Shown here: positions 26,095-32,951 of the stretch, piece by piece
Position numbering within the stretch: position 1 is the first letter of the stretch
How the letters are laid out: every line of letters starts with the position of its first letter
Assembly: GCA_000719695.1 (NCBI GenBank)
Contig: JOHN01000069.1
Coordinates: 1 to 36,583, forward strand
Reading direction: 5' to 3'
DNA length: 36,583 bases
Source of the DNA: Streptomyces sp. NRRL F-6131
GTDB lineage: Bacteria; Actinomycetota; Actinomycetes; Streptomycetales; Streptomycetaceae
Notes under the pieces: model-generated
The model's input: the letters and a program-made list of their open reading frames with translations, nothing else
Told to the model about the DNA's origin: nothing
Databases searched by the model: none
Translations under genes and position numbers: made by a program

Positions 26095-29000
26095 TCACGC
26101 CCCGGCGTGCACGTACGCCGCCCACAGGTCCGGCCGGTCCGGCAGGCGGCGGCGCAGCTCCCGCACGGTGCGGTGCAGCGCGAGCGCACTGGCCGCCGGG
26201 CCGTCGCCGTCCTCGGCGGTGACGTGCCGGTAGAAGGCGCGGGTGACCTGCTCCGCGTGTTCGCCGTCGATCTCCCAGAGCGTGCCGACTGCGCCGGGGA
26301 ACCCGGCCAGCAGGAACGCGCCGGTGATGTGGATGGCCTCGTCGCTGAGCCGCTCCGAGCTGCGCGCCGTGCCGCAGGCCGTGAGGAAGGCCAGCCGGGC
26401 CGCGTCGGGCCGGGCGCGGCAGATCTCCAGCACGGAGATCCGCTCCCCGCTGGGCAGGTGGAGCCGGGCGCCGGAGGGTTCGGCCGGGTCGGTGGCGGCG
26501 TGGCAGCCGAAGTGCGCCCACCGGGCCTCGCCCAGGGCGTCGAGCACGGCCGCCCGGGTCGCCGCGGCGCCGATCAGCGGTTCGGGTGCTCCGAGCAGGT
26601 CGGCCGCGTGGCGGGCGGCCGCCGCGACCCCGGGCAGTTCCTCCTCGGGCACGGCGACCAGCAGGGCGCGGTCGTACGTGCCGGCCGCGGCTTCCGTCCG
26701 CAGCTGCCCGGCCGCCCGGGCGCGCGCGTACGCCAGGGTCTGGAAGCCGGGCACGTGGGACGAGACGACGGCGTCCAGCGCGGCCCCGCACCCGATCGAG
26801 TCGCACCCCTCGGGCCCCGGGACGCACTGGGCGGCGTGCAGCGGCAGGGCGTTGAACGCCCCGGTCGGCACCCACCAGATCCGCGGCCGGGCCGCCCCGT
26901 CCTCGGGGACCGGTCCGGCGATCCCCAGGTGGTCCAGCACCGGCCGGACGATCTCGTGCCACGTCCAGGACAGGCACTGCCGCACGATGGCCGCGGCCCG
27001 GACCAGCGCGACGGGTCCCGGCCGGGCCGCTCCCCGGCCGTTGATCGCGTCGACGGCCGTGCGCAACCGGCCGGCCCGGTCGATGAGTTCGTCGGTCTCC
27101 GCGGTGAGCCGCAGCGCCGTGACCGCGTGTGCGGTGACGACGATCGCGTGGCAGTGGCGCCGGCCCTGCTGGAGCAGCACCACCGGCCCCTCGCCGCCCA
27201 GCGCACGCAGCCGGTCGGCGGTGAGCGGGCGGAGGAAGTCCTCGAAGCCCGGCAGTGTGCGCACCCGCCCGATGACCTCGTCCAGCTCCCGGGAGGCCCG
27301 CAGGGCCTCGAACCGGGCCCGCTCGGGGAGCGTGTCCGGCGCCGTCCCGGCCTCGGGGGTGAGCAGCCCGGTGAGCCGCTCGAACTCCTCGGCGAGCTCC
27401 GGTTGGGCGGCCCGCAGCGCGGTCAGGTCGACCCTGGCCTCGATCCGCCGGGCGAGCAGCAGCCCGCGTCCGCGTTCCAGCAGTTCGACGACCCGGTCGA
27501 CCTCGGGCCCGGTGGTCCTGCCGGCGGCGTTCGTCAGACGTTCGACGAGTCCTCCGGTCAGGGCGGCGGCGAGTTCGGCGGGCCCGGGCGGGTCCGTCCG
27601 GCCGGGCCCCAGCCCGGCCTCGGTCAGCACCCGGACGGTCTCCCGCCCGGAGACGGCCAGCAGGATCAGTTCGACGATCGACCGCAGGTCGCCGTCGAAG
27701 GAGCTGAGCCCGTGCTCGGCGGAGCGCTGGTCGCTGCCCCGGTCGGTGATCCGCGGCAGCAGCTCGACGGCCGTGCCGAGGTGGTCGAGCGCGGCGTCGA
27801 TCCGCGGCTCGGCGCCCCGCAGGGCGCCCGCGGCGTCCCCGATCGCCTGGTGCACCCGCAGCCAGGGCGGCCCCGTGAACCCGCTCGGCCCGTCCCCGCC
27901 CGCGTCGCGCTCGGCGATGCTCGCCAGCATGCCGTCCAGCAACTGCCGGGCCGTGGCCTCGGCGGGGTCGAGCTGCCCGGGCCCCGCGTGCCCAGGGCCC
28001 GTGTGCTCCGGCCCCGTGTGCTCCGGGTGCGGACCGGGCCGGACGGCGGACGTCGCCATGGTGACGTTCATCCGCAGCAGTTGGACCACGCGCTCCGGCG
28101 CCTCCGGGGCCACCAGGTCGACGAGGCCCACCGCCTCCTCGGCGAGCGCCCGCGCCCGCTCCGGGTCGTGCGTGCGGGCGGCCAGGACGCACTGGGTGAG
28201 CGTGTGGACGAGCGTGACCGCGGTGGACAGTCGTCGGGGGTGACCGGGAGGGCAGGCGGCGAACGTCGCCCGGCAGCGCGCGACATGGGCCTCGGTGAGG
28301 TCGGTGCGCGGCCCGCCGCCCGGGCCGATGGAGCCGAGCAGGTTCAGGTACTCGTCGCCCAGGACGTCGAGCCCCAGCGCGAGCGCCACCGGGTCGTCCG
28401 GCGCCCCGGCGCCCAACTCCTTGAGCCGGTGGGCGATCCGCAGGGCCCGTTCGAGTTCGGAGGGGTCGTGGCCGAGCACGTAGTTCTGCAGGGCGCCGTG
28501 GAGTTCGGTGTGGGCTGTCAGGGCGGTGAGGACGAGCGGCGAGGGGAGCCCCTCGACGTCGTCCCCGCCGGCGGCACCGAGGAGGTCCGCCTCGCCGCGG
28601 GCGGTCGCCTCGGCGAGGACCGCCGCCGCCTCCCGCGCGGCGTCCGGGTCCAGGCGGAGGGTCGAGATCGTGGTGAGCGTCCGGGCCAGGGCCTGGTCGG
28701 CCGCCGGGTGGCGGTCGGGCGCGTGCGCCTTGACGTAGCGCAGCAGGTCCACGATCTCGTCCGCGGAGCTCAGGTCGCGGGAGGCCTCGGCCCGGGCGGA
28801 CAGGGCGGAGCCGAGGGCGGCGGCCAGGTCGGCCCGGTGGAGGGCGTTCTCCTCCTCGGTGAGGTCGCCCATGAGTCCCCGGATGATCTCGATGTCGTGG
28901 TCCAGGGAGTCCGAACCGTCCAGCCGGACCTCGGAGAGGCGGGTGAACAGCGAGGCCGCCCGGGCCACTTCCGGATCCGGGATGCTGCCGTCCGCCGTGC

Positions 29001-30507
29001 CGGCCGCCGCGGCCAGCGCGGCGAGCGGCAGTGCGGTGTCGTAGCGGCGCGCGGTGAGCAGGGCGGTCGTCGGGAGGCCGGGCGGTGCGCCGGCGGCGGC
29101 CGCCGCGGTCAGCGCCTCGGCCTCGGCGTCCAGCGGGGCGGCCCGTTCCGGCTCCCGCGCGCGGAGTTGGGCGGCCCGCACGCCCACCAGGGCCGCGAGC
29201 AGCGCGAGGTGGGCCCAGCGCTGCGGGTCGTCCGCCGGGGCGGCGGCGAGGGCGGCGCGGAACCGTTCGATCCGCTCGTCGGCGGCCGGGCCCTCGACCG
29301 TCTCGCCGAGCGACGCGGTGACGGCGAGGACCTCCAGCTCGACCAGCGGCGGCGCCCCGGTGCGTTCGTGCGCCCGCCGCAGGGCGTCGACCGTCTCGCC
29401 GACCGCCTCCGTCGTCAGGCCCGGCCCCCCGGGCCCGCCCGGGACGCCGTCGCGCAGCGCGGCCGCCTCCTGCGCCGCCGCCCGGGCCACGTCCTCCTCG
29501 CCGCTCTCCGCGGCGAGCGCCTCCAGCGCCCCGGCCAGCGCCTCGGCGGCGAAGCCGTGCGCCGGATGGTCCTCGGGCGTCGCGTCGACGGCGGCCCGCA
29601 ACCGCCGTACGGCGCAGGCGATCCGGCCCGCGTCGTGCGCCTGCGCCCCGGCCTCGGCGATGGTCGTGCCCATCATCAGCTCGAACTGCCCGGGCCAGCC
29701 GGTGGCCCGGTCCCGCATCGCGCGCACCGCGTCCAGGGCCGTTGCCGCCCCGGGCGGGAGGAGGCCCGCCGGGGCGGCGGCGAGCAGCCGCGCGGCCTCG
29801 TCGAGCGAGGGCTCGCCGAGCAGCCGGGCCGCGTCCAGCACGGTCCCGAGCGCGAACGCCGCCGTCTCCGACCCGGTCCCGTCGAGCGCGTCCGGTGCCA
29901 GGCCGGCCACCACCTCCGCGACCGCCGCCCCGTGGCGGGCCGCGGCGCCCAGCGCGTCCGGATCGCCGGTCAGCCCGAAGCGGGTCATCTCCAGCCCCAG
30001 GGCCTGCGCGTGGACGTCGACGTCCCCTGCGTGCTCCGGCGGCAGCAGCAGTCGGGCGCGCCGGGACCACGCGAGCGCGAGGTCCAGCGCCGCGCGCCGT
30101 TCGGCGTCCCCGGTCTCCGCCGCCTGGACCGGCGCGCCGTGGACGTCGGTGACCAGGTACGCGAAGCGGGCGTCGAGCAGCGGTTCGGTGGGGTCGAAGG
30201 CGGCGACGAGCGGGTCCGGGAACACCACGTGCTCGGGGGCCCGCGGGTACAGGAAGCCGAAGGTGCTGCCGACGACGCCGATGTTCAGGGCGGCCTCGGG
30301 GTCGTCGGGGCCGGTGTGCCGCAGCCAGAACGTCCAGAACACCGCGTGGACCGCGTCCAGGTCGACGGCCCCCTCCGGCTCCGGCGTGGCCGCGCGCAGC
30401 AGCGCGAACGCCTCCTCCACCGCCTCCGGCGTCCGCAGCGGCGCGGCGCTGCGAGCGTTGCCGGCCGCCGTCACCCGTGCCACGACCCGTTCGTGAAGCT
30501 CACTCAC
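26095..30507 (-). CDS. CHAT-protease protein with long helical (TPR-like) repeat region
   Basis: The protein has 1,470 residues from GTG 30507. This start is preferred because a TACGTT -10 box sits exactly six bases upstream, the spacing of a leaderless promoter; GTG 30552 is the alternative. Residues 1 to about 1150 are Ala/Leu-rich helical repeats, probably TPR-like, used for sensing or binding. The C-terminal 320 residues form a CHAT domain, a caspase-like cysteine protease. The catalytic pair is intact: His1336 in WAHFGCHAATDP and Cys1378 in LAFLTACGTA, followed by LSDEAIHITGAFLLAGF and GTLWEID. CHAT proteins act in bacterial conflict and cell-death systems, often activated by partners. 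It is divergent from a small-protein/membrane-protein pair, sharing a 68-base control region. Confidence 0.93.
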   Translation of the reverse strand: MSELHERVVARVTAAGNARSAAPLRTPEAVEEAFALLRAATPEPEGAVDLDAVHAVFWTFWLRHTGPDDPEAALNIGVVGSTFGFLYPRAPEHVVFPDPLVAAFDPTEPLLDARFAYLVTDVHGAPVQAAETGDAERRAALDLALAWSRRARLLLPPEHAGDVDVHAQALGLEMTRFGLTGDPDALGAAARHGAAVAEVVAGLAPDALDGTGSETAAFALGTVLDAARLLGEPSLDEAARLLAAAPAGLLPPGAATALDAVRAMRDRATGWPGQFELMMGTTIAEAGAQAHDAGRIACAVRRLRAAVDATPEDHPAHGFAAEALAGALEALAAESGEEDVARAAAQEAAALRDGVPGGPGGPGLTTEAVGETVDALRRAHERTGAPPLVELEVLAVTASLGETVEGPAADERIERFRAALAAAPADDPQRWAHLALLAALVGVRAAQLRAREPERAAPLDAEAEALTAAAAAGAPPGLPTTALLTARRYDTALPLAALAAAAGTADGSIPDPEVARAASLFTRLSEVRLDGSDSLDHDIEIIRGLMGDLTEEENALHRADLAAALGSALSARAEASRDLSSADEIVDLLRYVKAHAPDRHPAADQALARTLTTISTLRLDPDAAREAAAVLAEATARGEADLLGAAGGDDVEGLPSPLVLTALTAHTELHGALQNYVLGHDPSELERALRIAHRLKELGAGAPDDPVALALGLDVLGDEYLNLLGSIGPGGGPRTDLTEAHVARCRATFAACPPGHPRRLSTAVTLVHTLTQCVLAARTHDPERARALAEEAVGLVDLVAPEAPERVVQLLRMNVTMATSAVRPGPHPEHTGPEHTGPGHAGPGQLDPAEATARQLLDGMLASIAERDAGGDGPSGFTGPPWLRVHQAIGDAAGALRGAEPRIDAALDHLGTAVELLPRITDRGSDQRSAEHGLSSFDGDLRSIVELILLAVSGRETVRVLTEAGLGPGRTDPPGPAELAAALTGGLVERLTNAAGRTTGPEVDRVVELLERGRGLLLARRIEARVDLTALRAAQPELAEEFERLTGLLTPEAGTAPDTLPERARFEALRASRELDEVIGRVRTLPGFEDFLRPLTADRLRALGGEGPVVLLQQGRRHCHAIVVTAHAVTALRLTAETDELIDRAGRLRTAVDAINGRGAARPGPVALVRAAAIVRQCLSWTWHEIVRPVLDHLGIAGPVPEDGAARPRIWWVPTGAFNALPLHAAQCVPGPEGCDSIGCGAALDAVVSSHVPGFQTLAYARARAAGQLRTEAAAGTYDRALLVAVPEEELPGVAAAARHAADLLGAPEPLIGAAATRAAVLDALGEARWAHFGCHAATDPAEPSGARLHLPSGERISVLEICRARPDAARLAFLTACGTARSSERLSDEAIHITGAFLLAGFPGAVGTLWEIDGEHAEQVTRAFYRHVTAEDGDGPAASALALHRTVRELRRRLPDRPDLWAAYVHAGA

Positions 30508-30575
30508 CCGGTCAACGTAACCTGACGTATCGTCTGCCTTCAGGTTTTTCACAGAATCCGGGGAGGGGCGGGTCG
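30508..30575. promoter_or_regulatory. Divergent promoters with inverted-repeat operator candidate
   Basis: Leftward: -35 CTGAAG (30543-30538), an 18-base spacer, then -10 TACGTT (30519-30514), six bases before GTG 30507, which implies a leaderless mRNA. Rightward: a possible -10 TATCGT (30528-30533), with GGGAGGGG (about 30560-30567) as ribosome-binding site. A perfect inverted repeat AACCTGA (30519-30525) / TCAGGTT (30540-30546) with a 21-bp centre spacing overlaps the leftward -35 and the edge of its -10, and flanks the rightward -10. It is well placed for a dimeric repressor controlling both genes. Confidence 0.6.
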
Positions 30576-30968
30576 GTGGGCAACGACGCCAAGCACCAGC
30601 AGGTGTTCGAGGACGCCGTCGAGTACCTGTGCCGCAACGCCGGGGAACTGCGCGAACTCCTCGGCCCGGCCCGCTGGGACGCGCCGTTCGCGGCCGTGCG
30701 CGACACCGAACCGGCCACCGACGGCTGGCGCGCCGCCGTGCGCGCGCTGCACGAGGCGGCCGAGGAGGCCGGGATCCCCGGCGGCATCGGCCTGCGCGTC
30801 ACCCTCGGCGTCGGCGGCTGGCCGGCCGGGCCCCCGCACCGCGCGGTCGGCCGGGTCTGCCCCACCGGCCGCTGCGCCCGCGTCGACCTGCCGGACGACC
30901 CGCCGTCCGCGGGCGGACCCGACCAGGTCTGCGCGCTGACCGGCGGACCGCTGCGTCCGGTGGACTGA
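30576..30968 (+). CDS. Small conserved-looking protein of unknown function, CHAT-associated
   Basis: The 130-residue protein starts at GTG 30576 behind GGGAGGGG. The N-terminal half is helical and acidic (QQVFEDAVEYLCRNAGELRE, then WRAAVRALHEAAEEAG). The C-terminal part has three cysteines in VCPTGRCARVD and VCALTGGPL, which could bind a metal or form a small cysteine-rich fold. I do not recognise a named family. Position is informative: it is divergent from the CHAT gene with a shared operator, and its stop is 7 bases before the start of a membrane-protein gene. The three genes therefore look like one module, with this protein a possible adaptor, sensor or regulator of the CHAT protease. That role is inference. 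Confidence 0.75.
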   Translation: MGNDAKHQQVFEDAVEYLCRNAGELRELLGPARWDAPFAAVRDTEPATDGWRAAVRALHEAAEEAGIPGGIGLRVTLGVGGWPAGPPHRAVGRVCPTGRCARVDLPDDPPSAGGPDQVCALTGGPLRPVD

Positions 30969-30975
30969 GCCGACC

Positions 30976-31800
30976 GTGGGCCTGCTCCTCGAACTCCAGA
31001 AACGCATCCCCGACGGCTGGTTCCTGCGCCGGATGCTCCCGGCCGCGCTGCTCGTGGTGGTCGCCGTGCTCGGCGGCGGGCAACTCGGCTGGGCGCACTG
31101 GTCCGACCTCGGCCTCGCCCGCGCGCGGATCGCGGGCGCGCTGCAACTCGGCGAAGGCCTCACCTCCGACGGCGCCGCGGTGCTCGTCCTGCTCGCCGCG
31201 GCGGCCTGCGCCGCCGCCCTGGCGGTGCCGTTCGCCGCGGGCGCGGTCGGCACGCTGGCCGCCGGCGCCTGGCCCTGGTGGCTGACCCCGCTCGGCCGGC
31301 GCCTGACCGCCCGCCGCCGCGGCCGCTGGGCGCCGCCCGCCGAACTCGCCCGCCGGGCCGTCCGGGCCCGCGCCGCCGGCCGGGAGACCCGCGCCGCCCG
31401 CCTCGACGCGCTCCGCGCCCGGTCGACCGGGGTCGAGCCCCTCGGACCGACCTGGTCCGGCGACCGGCTGCGCGCCACCGAGCGGCACCTGCGCGAGACC
31501 ACCGGAACGGACGTCGCCGAGTCCTGGACCGGCGTGCTGCTGACCGCCCCCGACGCCGCCCGCGAGGCGCTCACCGCCGCGCGCGACGGCTACGACGCGT
31601 CCTGCGAGGCCCTGGTCTGGAGCCTGGCCTTCACCGCGGTCGGCGCCTGGTGGTGGCCCTCGGCCGTCGCCGGCGTCCTCCTCGGCCTGGCCTCCTGGCG
31701 CTCGCTGCGCCGCTCCGTCGACACCCTCTGCCGCACCACCGAGGCCGTCGTCGCCCTCCCGCCCGCGCCGACCGCCGACACCGCCACCCCCGCGTCCTGA
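30976..31800 (+). CDS. Membrane protein of unknown function, CHAT-module partner
   Basis: The 274-residue protein starts at GTG 30976, seven bases after the previous stop, so it is in an operon with the 130-residue gene and probably coupled to it. After an amphipathic start (LLLELQKRIPDGWFLRRM) there is a transmembrane helix at about 20-38, a further hydrophobic stretch at about 66-90 continuing to WPWWL, a long basic cytoplasmic part (105-195), and a C-terminal helical hairpin at about 205-240 containing GAWWWPSAVAGVLLGL. The cytoplasmic part holds RATERHLRETTGTDVAESW. I do not recognise a named family. A membrane effector or anchor working with the CHAT protein is a reasonable guess, no more. 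Confidence 0.75.
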   Translation: MGLLLELQKRIPDGWFLRRMLPAALLVVVAVLGGGQLGWAHWSDLGLARARIAGALQLGEGLTSDGAAVLVLLAAAACAAALAVPFAAGAVGTLAAGAWPWWLTPLGRRLTARRRGRWAPPAELARRAVRARAAGRETRAARLDALRARSTGVEPLGPTWSGDRLRATERHLRETTGTDVAESWTGVLLTAPDAAREALTAARDGYDASCEALVWSLAFTAVGAWWWPSAVAGVLLGLASWRSLRRSVDTLCRTTEAVVALPPAPTADTATPAS

Positions 31801-31840
31801 GTCCCGCCCGACCGCCGAGCAGCGCCCGCACCCCCTCTGC

Positions 31841-31852
31841 CACCATGGCGCC
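31841..31852 (+). promoter_or_regulatory. Candidate leaderless -10 box before the GNAT gene
   Basis: CACCAT (31841-31846) is followed by six bases and then ATG 31853, and no ribosome-binding site is present. The same arrangement (CACCATGGC...ATGG) precedes the DinB-like gene. This is the geometry of leaderless actinobacterial promoters. No good -35 is seen here. Confidence 0.4.
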
Positions 31853-32281
31853 ATGGAGATCCGCCGCGTCACCCGCGCCGAGGACGTTCACGCCGCCGGG
31901 CACCTCTTCGACTCCCCGCCGCTCCCGGCGGCCACCGCCCGCTTCCTGGCCGACGACCGCCACCACCTGCTCCTCGCGTACGTCGACGGCACGCCCGCCG
32001 GGATGGTCACCGGTGTCGAGACCACCCACCCGGACAAGGGCACCGAGATGTTCCTCTACGAGCTCGGCGTCGACGAGCCGTTCCGCGGCCGCGGCATCGG
32101 CCCGGCCCTGACCGCCGCCCTCGCCGACCTGGCGCGCGAACGCGGCTGCTACGGCATGTGGGTGGTCACCGACCAGGACAACGCCCCAGCGCGGGCGACC
32201 TACCGCCGCGCCGGCGCCGCCCCCGACCCGACCGCCCAGGAGGTCCTCACCTGGACCTTCGAGGAGGCTCCCGGCCCGTGA
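31853..32281 (+). CDS. GNAT-family N-acetyltransferase, AAC(3)-I-like
   Basis: The 142-residue protein has the compact GNAT acetyl-CoA fold: MEIRRVTRAEDV at the start, the beta strand MFLYELGVDEPFRG, the acetyl-CoA motif A RGRGIGPALTAAL, and NAPARATYRRAGA near the end. The arrangement FLYELGV...RGRGIG...WVVTDQDNAPARATYRRAG recalls aminoglycoside 3-N-acetyltransferase type I proteins, but the same pattern occurs in many GNATs of unknown substrate. Resistance is therefore only a possibility. ATG 31853 lacks a ribosome-binding site and is probably leaderless. It lies 52 bases after the membrane-protein gene on the same strand and may be transcribed on its own. Confidence 0.88.
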   Translation: MEIRRVTRAEDVHAAGHLFDSPPLPAATARFLADDRHHLLLAYVDGTPAGMVTGVETTHPDKGTEMFLYELGVDEPFRGRGIGPALTAALADLARERGCYGMWVVTDQDNAPARATYRRAGAAPDPTAQEVLTWTFEEAPGP

Positions 32282-32288
32282 AAAACCC

Positions 32289-32318
32289 TTGGTGAACGGC
32301 GCTTCGTGCGCCACCATG
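32289..32318 (+). promoter_or_regulatory. Candidate leaderless promoter before the DinB-like gene
   Basis: TTGGTG (32289-32294), an 18-base spacer, CACCAT (32313-32318), seven bases, then ATG 32325. With no ribosome-binding site in view, this spacing decides the start at 32325 over ATG 32316. Confidence 0.5.
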
Positions 32319-32324
32319 GCCCGC

Positions 32325-32888
32325 ATGGACGATCAACCCGCGCGCTGGACCGAAGCGACCGTGTACCCCGACATGTGGCTGAACCCCGACGACGACCCCC
32401 GCAACAACGAGGGCCCGAGCCCGGACGGCGAGCTGGCGACCCTGCGCGAGGCCATCACCAACTACCGCCTCACCCTGCGCCTGAAGTGCGAGGGCCTGGA
32501 CGCCGAACAGCTCGCCCGCCGTTCGGTGCCGCCGTCCACCATGTCGCTGCTCGGTCTGGTCCGTCACCTCGCCGAGGTGGAGCGCGACTGGCGCAACTGG
32601 ATCGTCGACGAGGAACCGCTGCCCAAGCTCTACGGCGTGCGCGACGCGGACTTCCACGGGGCCGTCGCCGACGGGGCCGTGGTCGCCGCCGCCTTCGCCG
32701 ACCTGGCGCGCGAACAGGCCGCCATGGACGCCACCCTGGCCGGGTACTCCGCCGACCTCGGTGCCCGCGCCGGCCGGGAGGGGCTCGCGATCCGCGAGGT
32801 CATGGTGCACATGGTCGACGAGTACGCCCGCCACTGCGGCCACGCCGACCTGCTCCGCGAGTGCGTCGACGGCCGGGTCGGCCAGTAG
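32325..32888 (+). CDS. DinB/DUF664-family protein
   Basis: The 187-residue protein is a four-helix-bundle DinB relative. Characteristic runs are KCEGLDAEQLARRSVPPS, TMSLLGLVRHLAEVERDW and the C-terminal MVHMVDEYARHCGHADLLRE. The His residues in RHL, VHM and RHCGH are placed to form the family's metal site. Actinobacterial members include mycothiol-dependent transferases, but many have no known reaction, so a thiol-transferase or detoxification role is only possible. The start at ATG 32325 is chosen from the leaderless promoter geometry; ATG 32316 would add three residues. It lies 43 bases after the GNAT gene and 63 before the NACHT gene, all on one strand. Confidence 0.88.
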   Translation: MDDQPARWTEATVYPDMWLNPDDDPRNNEGPSPDGELATLREAITNYRLTLRLKCEGLDAEQLARRSVPPSTMSLLGLVRHLAEVERDWRNWIVDEEPLPKLYGVRDADFHGAVADGAVVAAAFADLAREQAAMDATLAGYSADLGARAGREGLAIREVMVHMVDEYARHCGHADLLRECVDGRVGQ

Positions 32889-32951
32889 CGGTCCCCGCCG
32901 GGTCGTCGAGGGACGCCGGGGCCGGCAGCGCTGCGGTAGCGTCGGGGCAGC

